Shown here in pieces: positions 45,000-57,195 of a DNA stretch of 64,000 bases; the first letter of the stretch is position 1, and every line of letters starts with the position of its first letter. The translations under genes and the position numbers were made by a program. Source of the stretch: Sanguinoderma infundibulare (Eukaryota > Basidiomycota > Agaricomycetes > Polyporales > Polyporaceae); the NCBI GenBank assembly GCA_032821775.1, contig JAVLRN010000002.1:372001-436000 (forward strand). Direction: 5' to 3'. The notes under the pieces were generated by a model, which saw nothing but the letters and a program-made list of their open reading frames with translations, did no database searches and had not been told where the DNA came from.

Positions 45000-45764
45000 T
45001 TGAAACCCTCTGAACACCTCGCATTCAGAGAAATTCTCTGCCTCTGCGCCTCGTTGTGGTCGCGTTTCCCTCCTATGCCGCCGCTGGGGCGTCGCGAGCG
45101 CCCAGTCCGAGCCTCGCCGGCCTCCGGTACAAGCAGCATTCGTCCCCTGTCGCTCAGCCTCTCGTGCACCTCCGATCTCTCTCTCAGCGGGGGCGCATCT
45201 TCAGGCGCGAACAGGATCTCGGCCGCGGGTATAACATCATCCGGACAGCTCCCGAGCCTGGTGGCTTGTCCATTAGCGGTGAGCTCGTCGTTCTGGTGAC
45301 ACTAGTATCAGGAATTGAGTATTTTCCTGCAAGAAAACTGTCTGGAGCTCGCGATCGAGCAGGACGATTGCGCAAGCATCGTTGACGTGGACTGTTGCTG
45401 TACAACTCTCGTCCTCAGCGCTGGTGTTAACGGATCACCTGCTGCGCCCCGCACCCGTCCGGCTTTGGGGACGTCGGTCCATTCACGACCTCGCGCAGCG
45501 CAACGCGCTTTGCCTCGGGCCTCGTCGCGTCGCGTCCGGGCGACCTCAGCGTGGCGGAGAACTTCGTCAAGCAATCTTGCACACGCGCCGTGGCGAGCAC
45601 CTCCCTCTCCTTCCCCTCGCCCACACCCTCGGCGACGTGTTCGAACCCGTTCACGACGTCCTCCTTAGCGCGTGGGACTAGCTCGGTGACTGACCTGCCG
45701 CGAATACCTCGCCGTGCTCAGAGACTCTATGCCATTGCCCGCCGAGCTGCTCGCAGCAGTCGAG
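45000..45764 (+). pseudogene. CFEM-A pseudogene, unit 3
   Basis: This aligns with CFEM-A at 11049. The start ATG is replaced ('cattcagagaaattctctgcc' against 'cattcaggatgttcac'). The first CFEM cysteine is Ser. The second exon (CLELAIEQDDCASIVDVDCCC) is still recognisable near 45343-45405. The third exon is frameshifted and the hydrophobic C-terminus is lost. Confidence 0.75.
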
Positions 45765-46835
45765 CGGCAGGTCATACTTGCGCGACCGGTGGGGGTGGGC
45801 GGGGTGCTGTAGGGATGGGGTGAGATGTGTGTCGGATTTTGATCTTCTACGGGGCTACCAATCGCTTACGTTTGTTAGCCGAGAGGCGTTACCCCTTTCA
45901 TTTCTGCTTTCCAATTGCGGCGTCGCAGACGGTTTGTCTTCCTTTAGATGTATGTCGAATCGCACATGTATGTATGTAGGTGAGTCGGAACAGTGCTCGT
46001 TTCTTTCCTTATTCGAGCCTTTGACGGCCATACTAGGCTTTCGTCAGGTTCTTCTGATAGCTTCCATGCACCGTACGTTTAGTCAAACCCCTCTCCAGAA
46101 TTGGTCGAGACCACGGTGTGCACTGCCTGGTGAATGTTCGGCTCAGATGTCCTATCAAAGGTTCTTCAGAATATTCGGATTAGGAGCCGCGTTCCCTAGT
46201 AAATCCCCCTCCGCCCTATGACTACACGGCCTATTCTCCAGAGGTCGACCTCCAATTACAAGTACAGGCATACACATCTTTCGCGGATACTGTGCCATCA
46301 TACGTTCAGCTATCTAGCGACAACGAACGTGGAACGGAACAATCGCCCTCCGCCGAATGCCAACTGAAGCCCCAAATAGCAAGTGCGTTCCGGACACCCA
46401 ATTAGAGGAGTGGCTGCCCTCTTGCTTGTGCTCGTCATCATAAGGAAAGTCAGTGCGTGATATGCTCTGCTCCGATGGATAGCCTAACTCGGCAGCCCCC
46501 AGACATATTCATCTGTCATTGTCTTCGGTGGACTGATATCTAAGTTTGATGTCGTGTGCGTGGTTCACTCGCAGCGAAGCATGTTCTTGTACCTTTCCCC
46601 TTATATCCCGGCCAGTCAATGCAGGCTTCCATCTCCGCATACTCGCATCGCTTCCTATCAGTCTCGGCGCCGACGTGGCTTTTCCCTCCCTCTCTCTCCC
46701 TCTCTCCGCCTTGTCCCTCGCTCCGTCCGCGCCGTCCCTCGGTCTTCCAGCCTCCTCCCTCGGTCTCCCTGTCCTGGACCTCGTCTACCGATCACAACCC
46801 ACCCAAGCGTTTGTGCCGTCTTCCTCACATACATC
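45765..46835. repeat. Non-coding spacer, unit 3
   Basis: Weak homologue of 11926-12990 and 38042-39105. A CT-rich stretch (about 46680-46765) precedes the F-box/WD40 copy C start. Confidence 0.55.
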
Positions 46836-49094
46836 ATGTGCCTCACACCCCGAGTCCCCTGGGAAGTCGTCGAGCGGATCATCGAGCATTCCGACGACAC
46901 GGCTGCCTTGCGCAGTTTCGCCCTCACATGCAAGCAACTTCATCCCCGCAGCATCATCGTCCTCTTCACAGATGTCGAACTCAAAACAAGGGACCAGTTC
47001 TGGCTCTTTTGCGACATCATGAAAGCCAAACCAGACCTCCGGCCCTTGGTGCGCTCTATAACGATACCTCCTCCGATCCTCACTCCCTCTTTGCTTGCCA
47101 CCAGACTCCCCCAGATCTCCGCGCTCGCCTTTAACCATTCACGCTACAGCGGACGCATGCTATTTCACCCTACTACACTCCTGTGCTGCAAGCGTTTTGG
47201 AGTCAATATTCGGACGCTGAGCATCCAGGACGCGACGTTTCCCTCGTCATCCGCTTTCTGCAGAGTACTCTCAGCGTTCCCCAACATATACCGCTTGGTT
47301 TGCAAGTCCGTCAATGTTGAAGAGACGGGTAACGATGCAAGTTTGGATATATTGAAGAAACGTCTATCCGGACAGTTGAAATTGAGGACGCTAGACGTGA
47401 GTGCCGTTAATATTCAGCACGTTTGCTAGCCTTTAATGCCTTGTGTATTGAAATTTGAAGGTTTACGGCATGAGAACAGATCCGCTGGTTATACTGCTGT
47501 CTGAATTGACTCCGTCTACTGTTACGGAGCTCAGCTTTAGTATCGGAACCGATGGCGGTGCGTGTTGCTAGTTGATTCCGTCATTGCAATGATATTGACA
47601 TTGAGGTGGTAGATATTCCCGCCATCTCGCAATGGACTAACCTGCGCACCCTAACGCTGCGTGTGTGGGTTACAACTAAAGCAGTTCAGCGCACCATAGA
47701 CATCCTAAAGGCTCTCAAACAGGCTCAGAGCCCGATCGCAGTCATAGTGGACTTGGACCTCGTGGCGATTGAGACGGCATACCATGCGCTATCCTCAGAT
47801 CCTACATTGTTGTTTGAGCTGGAGCAGATCCTCCTCAGTCTTCCCGGGTCAAACCTGACCTTTTCCCTACCACGCCTGAACGTTCGCAAGGATCACTCGT
47901 GGCCGGAACTTTTCGCAAGATGCATTTCAAACTTGTGCGGACATCAACCAGATGCATTCACTTTCCCATCGTGTACGTAGTCCACAGCCCAATCAATCAT
48001 TGTGAAAGTCGACCGGCTGTTCAGCGGGTAAACCGGGCCACGACGGCTTCGTCACCGCCCTCGTCATTTCTGCGGACGGTCGCTGGGTAGCGAGTGGGTC
48101 TGACGACTCCACTATCATTCTGTGGGACCCAAACGACGCATCCATCATCCACGAATGGATTTCTCACACCGCACCCATCCGTGACCTCGCATTCTCGCCT
48201 GACCGCCGGTACCTTGCATCCGCAGGTAGCCACAGTGGTGAGGTCGCCATCTGGGACCTGACTCAGGCTTCGAGTCTACCGCGTCGCATCGCGACGCTCA
48301 AAACAGGGTCCTCCGTCGAGAGATGCGCGTGGTCTCGCGATGGAGCCTTGATCATATCCTGGGATCATGCCCCCAGCACTCGATTCTGGGACACGCGCAC
48401 CTTTGAGGAGCGACACAATGTTCTTCCACCACAGAGCAGCCGTCAGTATCTGATCTGCATATCCCAGGACTTTCGATGGCTCGTGCTTCGGGATGCGGGG
48501 TCTGGTGTTTTTCTCTGGGACCTTACCGTAGCTGAGGCGAAGTTATCCTTTCCTGCCGATGTCGTGGTCGGCACATTCGATCCCACCAGCACATTCCTCG
48601 CCCTCACCACTCCCGGAGTATCAGATCCTTCTCACGGGAAAGCCGCTGTGCCGACCGCAGTGACTGTCTGGGATGTGGAGACAGGAAATCAGCTCTGTGT
48701 CCTCCGGGGGCATGAGGCTGGCGTAGGACTGTCGGCCTTCTCATCCGACAGTCGGTTGCTCCTGTTATCGTCGGGCAACAAATCGTTGAAGGTGTGGGAG
48801 GTGGGCATAGGGACAATGCTCGTCTCGCTCGAGGGACACAGCAAGAATGTCTCGAGGGGGTGCTTCTCTCCGTGCGGCAAGTACGTTGCATCGGGGTCGC
48901 TAGACACGACGGTGAAGCTGTGGAGGATCAGCGATGGACGATGCGTAGCGACTTTCCGCGATCATACCAGTTGGGTCTCGGATGTCATGTTCTCTCCGAA
49001 TGGACACATGTTATGGTCCGGGTCAGTTGATGGGACTGTGTTTGGTCGTAATGTACGCGATATCATTAACCCGGAACAAGCTTGCGAGTTGTAG
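46836..49094 (+). CDS. F-box/WD40 protein, copy C
   Basis: Four exons (46836-47396, 47461-47557, 47613-47972, 48025-49094) give 695 residues, with the same intron positions as copies A and B. The F-box reads VPWEVVERIIEHSDDTAALR. The first WD blades include GSDDSTIILWD and SGEVAIWDLT. Later ones have GNKSLKVWEV, SLDTTVKLWR and GSVDGTVFG. This is the most divergent of the three complete copies, with a slightly longer N-terminus and changes around the fourth blade. An upstream in-frame ATG exists, but the F-box position favours 46836. It is probably an SCF substrate adaptor with unknown target. Confidence 0.85.
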
Positions 49095-49373
49095 GATACG
49101 TAGACTTACGCCGTTCCCAGGTGTTCCATAACTTCCGTTCATGCCTTCCGGCTTGTTTACCAAACTTCCATCCTTCGAGATTGTACTACCAACCTCTACC
49201 ATACTACGGTGAAAGAGCACGTTGCGTGTATATCGAGACTATAGATACATACCGACCCCAAAACGTACATACACACAATACACCTTCCACACGAATCCCG
49301 CTCGGCTGCGCTCATAATTCACGCCAACACGCTGAAGCCATCCCTACAAGACGCCACAAACGATAACGGCCCT

Positions 49374-49733
49374 TCACGACAAGACCACCACGCTAGCAAC
49401 AACCAACACCACCCCCAGAGCCATCGAGTGCGAAGACAATGTCCCCCGTGCGCTGGCCTCGTTCCCGCTCCCGCTCCCGCTAATCGGCGTGCTGCTACCT
49501 TGCGTGCTCGTCGCCGCACTTCCTGAGCTGCTCCCGGTCGACTGCGACGTCGCCGACGCTTTACACGGGAAGAAGGCCCAATAGTTCAGTGTCTGTCCGC
49601 TCTTCAAAGTAGAACGAGCACTTACCGGCACCGGTGGTAGGAGTTGATATAGGGGGAGCCGTGGCCGTCGCCGACACCGAGTTGGTTGAGGGTGAGGACG
49701 CTGCAGAGGAAGGGGAAGAGGAGGAGGCCGGCA

Positions 49734-49773
<40 letters not shown>

Positions 49774-51483
49774 GGACGAGGCGCTACCGGAGATCGGCGG
49801 AACGCCTGGAACACAGTGAGAGAATGGGAAGCATGGCGTCAGACACGGTGTCCGAGGAGCGACGGCAGGGAACCAAGAACGAGAAGAAGTACGAAGGGAC
49901 TTTTGGAAGCGTGAAAGCCGCACGTACCGGAGCTAATGGAAGTGGCAGTCCCAGACGGGAAGCTCGTAGGGAGGGAGACGGACGTCCCTGTACGCACGAA
50001 ATCAGCCTGATTCGACGAGACCATTCACACCACACGCAAATATCTGACATGATACGCACCGACCTGTTTGCACGCGAGCATGAGCGCCACCTGACCGGTC
50101 TCCTTGTCGGTCGTGCTGCAGCTCGCGATCATGCAGTTGACCGCGCCGGGCATGAACTGTTCGGAATGGCATGCACAGTCGAAGTTCCTGTGGGTTAGGT
50201 TGGGGAGTGAGTTGAGGATCGACAGTAGCTTCCGTCGACTAAGAAGATGAGTTTTTGAGGCGTCTCAAGTCGAGACTTGCGCGCGCCAAGCCGAACCGCC
50301 TAAATCCGCGCATGAGACCGACAGCGACGCGGAAGACGTTGCGGCGCAGGTTTGCATTGTCGACGAGGAAGCTAAGCGCGACTGGGGCGGCGGAAACATA
50401 TATAGGTCAAAAGAATTGCTGGTGAAGAGTCGTCACCAAAACGGTGGACTCGTCCGGAGGACCGGACTTCCACTATCTGACGGTGGTCCACCTCCCCTTC
50501 CACTGTCCTCGCCAGCAAAGCGTGTCCCTTGTGACCTACTCGACTCGTGTCACACTCGCCACCCGCCGCCACTGGCCGCTCGATCCGCACGACCAGGTTG
50601 AGGCCTCGGCGGAACTGAGTGAGCTCTCCTCCTGCTATGCCGTGCGCTGCCCGACTGCATGCCGGATCCGCGCATCTCCTCCAGCGCGTCCGTCACGCCG
50701 CGCTACGCCAGCTTCGAGCAGCGTGGGTGTACGCTCTGAATCCAGTTTCGCATCGCTTCGCGTGAGGCTGCTCACTCGAGCGCCGCGGTGATCTCACCGG
50801 AGACGCACTGGCGGCACTACGACGAGCTACAAGAGTCATCGTTCGTGCAGAAAATTGAGAACGCACGCCCGCATCAGGATCGTAGGAATGCCGATAGCGC
50901 GCTGTATGCGGGCGTAGTCGCCGAGTCGTGCTCATATAGAATGGAACGTGCTACTCCCTGCCAGTACAAGAGCAGCACCCACTACAACGTACACAGCCTA
51001 CAGGATGCGGGCAGATAACACTTTGTAGAGCTTTGTACGTACGCCCATCCTGATAAAGTTCGCACGTGCATCGGACGCAAAGGCAAACGAGAGGCGAGAT
51101 CCAGAACGCATCTCGAGCCCGGGTCCATAAGCACGTCCAGCGTCCCCTCGCTGACACCGAAGACGACCCCCAAATACACGCAAAACGCAAAACGGGCACA
51201 GACCATACCCGACCGGCCAAACGGGTACTCACAGACTGTCACCGCATCCGATCGCCTCCTGGGACACCAGCGCGCACTGCTGGACGCAAAGCGGCAGCCC
51301 GATCTGCCTTTTCGACTCGGATTCCCAAGCGAACGCGCGCGCGTCGACGCCGAGACCGAGGGCCTTGGCGCGGCTTGAGCTGCTGTCCCTGCGGAGGCCG
51401 GTTGACCAGGACCAGAGGACGAGGAAGAGGGAGAGGAGGAGCCAGCGGGGCTGCTGAGAGATCACACTGACAGAAAGCGGCAT
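49374..51483 (-). CDS. CFEM-domain GPI-anchored-type protein (CFEM-B, intact copy)
   Basis: Five exons (51483-51233, 50187-50060, 49987-49928, 49805-49626, 49558-49374) give 267 residues. The N-terminus has a hydrophobic signal segment (WLLLSLFLVLWSW). The CFEM domain (about residues 64-126) has eight cysteines: LPLCVQQC, IGCGDSLNFDCAC, VNCMIASC and ACKQ. The Asp in GDS is at the place of the heme-ligand Asp of some family members. A Ser/Val/Thr linker (about 150-210) contains SVSVSVSVSVS, coded by a hexanucleotide repeat. The end is a hydrophobic GPI-type tail (VVLVVASVVVLS). The first intron is about 1045 bp, unusually long for this genome. The gene is divergent from DUS1. Confidence 0.83.
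49731..49774. repeat. ACCGAC hexanucleotide repeat in CFEM-B
   Basis: About seven copies of a 6-bp unit, coding alternating Val-Ser on the minus strand. Its in-frame length allows the linker to vary by two residues per step. Confidence 0.85.
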
Positions 51484-52267
51484 GAGTGAGTCGTTAGTCG
51501 TGAAGTCGTGAGCCCGAGCGGGAGGTGGAGCTGTGCTCAGAAAGATGTGGGAGCGGGAGTGAAGAAGACGTCAGACCAAGGGCCCAGCGCGAGCAGAGTG
51601 CTGCCAACCTGGGGCGGGGGAAGGGCGACGGTGCTATATAGGCCCCGAAACGCGACGCAGATTGACAGAGCGATCAGAGGAAGCGTCCGCGGCCTGCAAA
51701 ATTCAATGTTTACTCATCGCGACGCCCCGAAGGGAAGGCTCCGAAGCGCAAGACTCACCGATCACCTGTCCCCCTCCCCGCACCCGCCCTCGAGGCTCGA
51801 CCCGCGGGCGCGAGCGCACTCCACCGTAGGCCCGCATGGCAGCCATCTTCCACGCAGCAGGGCACGGCGTTCGCGAGGGAAGAAGGCCATCAGCTGACTG
51901 TCGCCCTGCATCCTCGTGAATGTCCCGACTTGGAATGATACCCACCCATCACACGGCGTCATCGCAGACAGAGAAATGTTTGGCGGTACTCGGGGGCAGC
52001 ATTGGGGTTTCCGAGGTGGGTATAGCGAGACGATGGACCAGGGATACGGCCATTTGTCGGAGCAGGATACAAATCTGTCGAGGGCGACGAGGACCAGTTT
52101 AAATGGGTTCGAACTTGAAGCGTCAAGTAGGCATGTGGTGGCGCGGCAATCTCCGAGCCACCCGAATCTTATCTCTTCCCTCGGCGGAGTTCGACCGGTG
52201 AAGCTGGCTGCCCTTGCTCCAGTACGGGTGCATATATCTTGAAGACTTGAAGGCATTGACGGCGAAC
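51484..52267. promoter_or_regulatory. Divergent promoter region CFEM-B / DUS1
   Basis: No gene supported. The stretch 52010-52130 is homologous to 42905-43030 and 35600-35700, where it directly adjoins the C-terminal ends of the inverted DUS pseudogenes. This marks one inversion breakpoint next to DUS1. A TATATA run near 51636-51641 may serve CFEM-B. Confidence 0.5.
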
Positions 52268-53903
52268 ATGGCCTCCCTCGACCTCTCTTACATCGCAGCC
52301 CCGATGGTGAACCAGAGCGACCTGCCCTTCCGCATCCTCGTCCGCCAGTACAACGCCTCTCTCGTCTACACCCAAATGCTCCTTCCCGAACGTCTTCTCA
52401 ACGACCAAGAATACCTCGACTTCCACAGGCGCGGCCTGCAAGACGCACCAGATACACCGGTAGTGGTACAACTCTGCGGAAACGATCCCGAGGTTGTCGT
52501 GCGCGCTGCACGGACAGTGGTTGACAAAGCGGACGCGATAGGTGCGTATATGCGTGTCTGTTGACAGGCAGAGGATGCTGACCGTGGCTTCGAAGATCTG
52601 TAGACTTGAACCTTGGATGTCCGCAGGATGCCGCACGGGAAGGTCATTATGGCGGATACCTTCTCGAGAAGAAGGATTGGCCGCTTGTCGAGAGCATCGG
52701 TACGTTGATTCAGATTCACCGTTCGTTGCCTGCCTCGTTTCTTTGCCCGGGCGTTGTATAACCGCGTTTCATGTGGCCTTGCTCGCACATACGCATTCAT
52801 GTTTAATTCGAGAAGACGTCTGTCGACCAGATGCTGCCGCATATAGGCCTGCCGATCCGCGCATATAACTCGTCACCTCGTCTGTTCACGCGCATATAGT
52901 CAGCTCAATGCCCTCCCAATCAGCAGCAGGGCGCATATAGTCGGTGGTCATTGTGTGTGCCTTGTTTGTGTTTGTTCCATTCGCTCTGTGGTGCTGGTTG
53001 AATGCACTGGCTCGAATAAACTCCTCAGCACTTAGCTTACCTCCGTGTAGTGTCCGCCCTCTCGCACTCCCTCCCTGTCCCAATCTCGACCAAGATCCGC
53101 CTCTGCCCAAATACCGCCCTCACGCCCGACCTCGGAGTGCGCCTCGCAGCCGCCGGTTCGACCTGGATCACCCTCCATGCCCGCCACGTCTCCGCGCGCC
53201 GCCGTCGCCAAGGCGCAGCCGACCTCGAGCAGGTGCGCATCCTGAAAGAACGAGTTGGGGTGGGCGTGCCGGTGGTCAGCAACGGGAACGTCAAGACGTG
53301 GGCGGACGTATGCGAGAATAGGAGGACGACGGGCGCGGACGGCGTCATGGTCGGGGAGACGCTTTTGGGGAACCCTTGGTAGGTTCTATTCTTGGTCTCT
53401 AGTAGGTATATGAGACTGACGACGGGAACGTCAAGCTTGTTCGCGAACGTCACGCCCGATCCGGCGAAGATCTCGCTCCAGTACCTCGAGATCTGTCGCG
53501 AATATCCCGGGACGGCGACTATGCAGACGATGCAGACGCATGTGCGGCATTTCGTCGACCACCAATGGTTCGTGCGCTCTCTCATCCTCCCGCCGGGTTA
53601 ATAATGGAGTAATGTGCGTGGAATATTAACTGCAGTGGACGGAGACCGTGGTTCGACAAGTTCCGCGCCGCGCTAGGTCGATGCGAATCCATTGACGCGA
53701 TCGAGACCCTGCTGCGGGTCAAGGTGCAGCGATGGCGAGGGCTCGCGCCCCTGTCGCACGCGGGTATGGACGACGTGGAAGACGTGGCAGACGACGAGAG
53801 CGACCCCGACGGGGAAGGAAGAAGAGCCGAGCGCGAGGCGAGGGCGGAGGACGGGGATCGGGACCTGGAAGACATGTTCGCTGATCTGAGCGTTCTGTCA
53901 TAG
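52268..53903 (+). CDS. DUS1: tRNA-dihydrouridine synthase (Dus1-like)
   Basis: This FMN enzyme reduces uridines to dihydrouridine in the tRNA D-loop. Five exons (52268-52541, 52604-52699, 53051-53378, 53436-53567, 53636-53903) give 365 residues. N-terminal IAAPMVNQSDLPFRIL starts the TIM barrel. VVVQLCGNDPEVVV and NLGCPQDAAREGHYGGYL follow, the Cys being the catalytic acid. WITLHARH and VVSNGNVKTWAD, then ADGVMVGETLLGNP, are FMN-binding strands. The tRNA-binding helical domain carries FRAALGRCESIDAIETLL, then an acidic tail ends DLSVLS. Intron 2 is 351 nt, long for this window. The last-exon splice after GNP gives Cys where many homologues have Ala. It is the only intact member of the three copies here. 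Confidence 0.9.
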
Positions 53904-54465
53904 CGGGTAGACCGGATGGTGTCAACCGTCAATTTTCCTTGTCGTTAGAGCGAGGTGAGTTTGCTTGACGTCGGGTGATCATCTGGGATATGCGAAAGGG
54001 GCTGAGCAGACCGAAGTATTATTATCGTTACAGTGCATGATCGTCGGGTATGATGAAAGTATGGCTGTCGTCTTGCCAGGGAGACCAGCGAGGCGCCGTT
54101 TTTGCGTCGTCAGCGGGTCGGGTGTTCGGGTGCGCATCGGACGCTTCTTCTGCGAGTTCTGTGCTAAGTCCGTCTGTATGCGATGTCGCTATAGACCGCG
54201 TGCTGTGCTTGCCCGATCCTGGGCTTCGATTCTTCATTCGCATAAAGTTGACATGCACGCCTTTCGGAAGTCAACGAAACCCAGACAGGCTTCATGACGA
54301 CGACCGAAGACGAGGACAACTGACGTTATGCTTTTATTATGGACGTCAGCTCGTCAGGAACATGAATACTGCAGACATACTGCGGGCAGAACGGTGGTGG
54401 CGCTATAATAAGTGGCCCTGTCCCGATGTTCGACGTTCGATGTTCAACTCTCCTCGCCTGTGGCC

Positions 54466-54723
54466 ATGGCACCAAGCATCCAATCTGCCGTTGTCGGCCT
54501 CGGTGCCTTCGGTGAGTGTTTATTGTTTGAGACATCCAGGGCGCTAACCTCGAATGGTGTGGACGTTGGATCACTTACAGCCACACCACATAGGCCGGCA
54601 ATCAAGGTGAAACGACGATACATCGCCGACCTATCGTCCGTATCTGTCGAGTCTCCTCCATTGTCCCTCTTTACCGACTCCCATGTCGAACTGAAGGCCG
54701 TCGGAACAAGTCGGAGTGGATAA
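54466..54723 (+). CDS. Possible small hypothetical protein
   Basis: An ATG at 54466 opens 15 codons (MAPSIQSAVVGLGAF), followed by a GTGAGT donor at 54512 and a TTACAG acceptor at 54580. The frame then stays open for about 48 codons to a TAA at 54721-54723. A TATAATA run lies about 65 nt upstream. No domain is recognised. It may be chance or a gene remnant. Confidence 0.22.
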   Translation: MAPSIQSAVVGLGAFGECLLFETSRALTSNGVDVGSLTATPHRPAIKVKRRYIADLSSVSVESPPLSLFTDSHVELKAVGTSRSG

Positions 54724-57195
54724 CTCGCGATGCCTCTGGCCAGGTGCTGGATACGGCCGTTGGGAACTCCGAGGTTCCCGGAGTTTGGCCCGTCCTCAAA
54801 CCGCGGTTTCGGATTGGCTGTCATATTGGAGTGTCCGGCGCAAGGCACTTGTTCGGCTGGACGATCGGGCGGGTGAGTGGGGCGCGTAGACATGGGCGAT
54901 CGATGATCGAGCGGGCGTCATTCTTTCGCGTAGAGTCCTGCTCACAAGGGAAACAAAGTTGGTAACGGTATGACGCGCGCGACTACTTTGACAGCGCGAT
55001 CGGGAACAGTGTTTTTAACAAGAATGTCGTTCGAGGGCGCGTTGCCTGTATACTGTACGGTGCCACGCTGGGCGTGTTGTCGACCGACACTAGCGGAACG
55101 GTTTGACTGCGTGCATGTCATTAGGCGTGTCCCGAGTCCCCACAGATGTGTCAAACGTTCAAACTTAGCAGGACGGCCGTGCCAATGCCAATGACTCCTG
55201 ACTTTTGCTGTTGAAGTCTGTCAAAGAATTTCTCCGCACGAAAAGGGGGGCGGCTCCACCGGACGGAGCAGCAACCTTGCTACATGTATGTCTCTGTATG
55301 TGTGTTTTTGCACAGCCTGTCGTCGTCTCCCTCAAACTGAATTCCCCACTCCCACTGCGAATCGAGAATCGAGAATCGAATTGGAAGCAGCGACATATAG
55401 AGATACGTGTGAGGTTGCGCCTCGAGGACGTGCGCGCCGGCCCGCGACGTCGTTCTTCTCGCAATGCCGCTCCAGAAGGTGCGCCATTTTCTCAGGAGCG
55501 TGCCTGCGGCAAGTCCATATGAGGCTAAAGTGCAGCTGTTAGATGCCGCGGCCGGGCGCTGGGAACGGTCAGGGGAGACGGGAAGCGGGGGGCCGGGAAT
55601 GGGGAGCCGCGCGTGGTGTCGGATCTGGAGATCTGTCATAAAGGATAAATTACGATGCGCGGGCACACTGGGGTGGTGCGGTGTCTGTATGGATGGATGG
55701 ATTGAATTAATCTAATCGCTCGCGGGGCGCGGGGGTGCCGGCGGACGTGTGGTGGATGGCCGAGGGTCGGTGCGGTCCTGGGTTTGGGGTGAGTTTGCGT
55801 GCGCGATGCAGAGTTCAAGACAGGACGCACCGGGGGAGCAGGGAGAAACAGTGCGTGGGAGAGGGCGACGGTGCGCGTCGTCGTCGTTGCGAACCGCGGA
55901 GGAGGTGGTCAAGCGAGGCCAAGGACGAGGCGGCGGGCGGTGGGAGGGCCGCATGGACGCATGGGGAGCTGTCGTCCCTGACAGATGGTTTAATCTCGCC
56001 GCGGGGCGTGGTGAGCAGTATCTGCTTACGCCCTAATACGTCACCGTCACGCCCTTGGACTGCTCCGGCCGGCATCTATCACCCCCCGACGTCGGCCGGC
56101 TGCGGAGGGACCCTGAACACCCGTCCGTCGCCTTGGCTCTCGCGCGCAACGACGACAAGGAGTAAGTGCATGTTCATAAACATCCGATGCGTTTAGAAAG
56201 AGACTTGCGACATTCGAAGAGCCAGCTTGGATAGCGAAGGGTGCCGCAACGATAAAGGTGGAATGGCATTGAATCCCGCGCTGAGGCCGCAGAGGTGTCC
56301 CGAACTAGTCACTTCGGACAACAGATGTCCAATTGCAAGTCCAGTCCTAGAGCATGCCACGCTCCGCGCCCAGGAGAAGATTATCGGTGTTTCGAACAGC
56401 AAAGTCTACACTCTCTCCGTCTTTAAATTCGTCAACCGCAATCGACCCCTTCACCGATTGTCCTGTAAGTCCAGCTCGATGAACTGTTTCAGAGTCGGCT
56501 GGCATCGCAAGAGTGAGATGGGCATGAGCATGCTCAGCGGTGGCGATTATTGCCACGAGAAGATCCGGGTGTACTACTTACTACTTACTAGCTTCATGGT
56601 TCGATGAATGATTCGCGGCGGGACCCCAGCCGTTTCGCCGTCGCCGCGCCGCATGCTCGTCCTGAATGAGAGGCAGAACCGCGTACCTCGTTGCATATAT
56701 CGTGATTAATTCCGCAAGCACAGTGATTGAGACGAGAGGAGCGGACGGCAAGCACTGTCCCTGCGTGAACGCAAACGCTAAACTGGAGAGCCGCAGCGCG
56801 CGCAGGCGCTACTGTTGCCAAACGCGGTAAATGAGCCGGGGAGGGCGGCCGGAGAGTGTGACCTGAGCGTGACAGGCGGTGTGATGACGAGGGTCGAACA
56901 AAGCAAACGGATTGGGCGAGCCGACAGCAGCCTTCTCTTGCCCTTCCCGCTCAACGTCCCCCCCGACGCTCTCTGACGACGTCCTCCTCTCTCCCACCTC
57001 CCTCTGCGAGCTCTGGACGACAACGACTCTGACGACGAGCTCTGGACATCCCCCTCTCCTCCGTTCTCCTTGCCTCCGACCATCTCCCACCAACACAAAG
57101 ACCACAAAGCCGTCCTTGTCCTCCCTTACCCCCCCGCCTGGGCACCCACCCCCAATCCGGTTCCCGCTCCGCAGGCGAGCACACAAGCACCAGTC
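54724..57195. other. Unassigned region before the G-alpha gene
   Basis: No supported gene on either strand. Several open stretches exist, but none has recognisable motifs or consistent splice joins. The last 250 bp before 57196 are CT-rich (ACGTCCTCCTCTCTCCCACC and similar), as in fungal promoters. Confidence 0.4.

Noticed and set aside
54444..54893. 149-codon minus-strand ORF
   Set aside because: No recognisable motif, no splice or promoter support.
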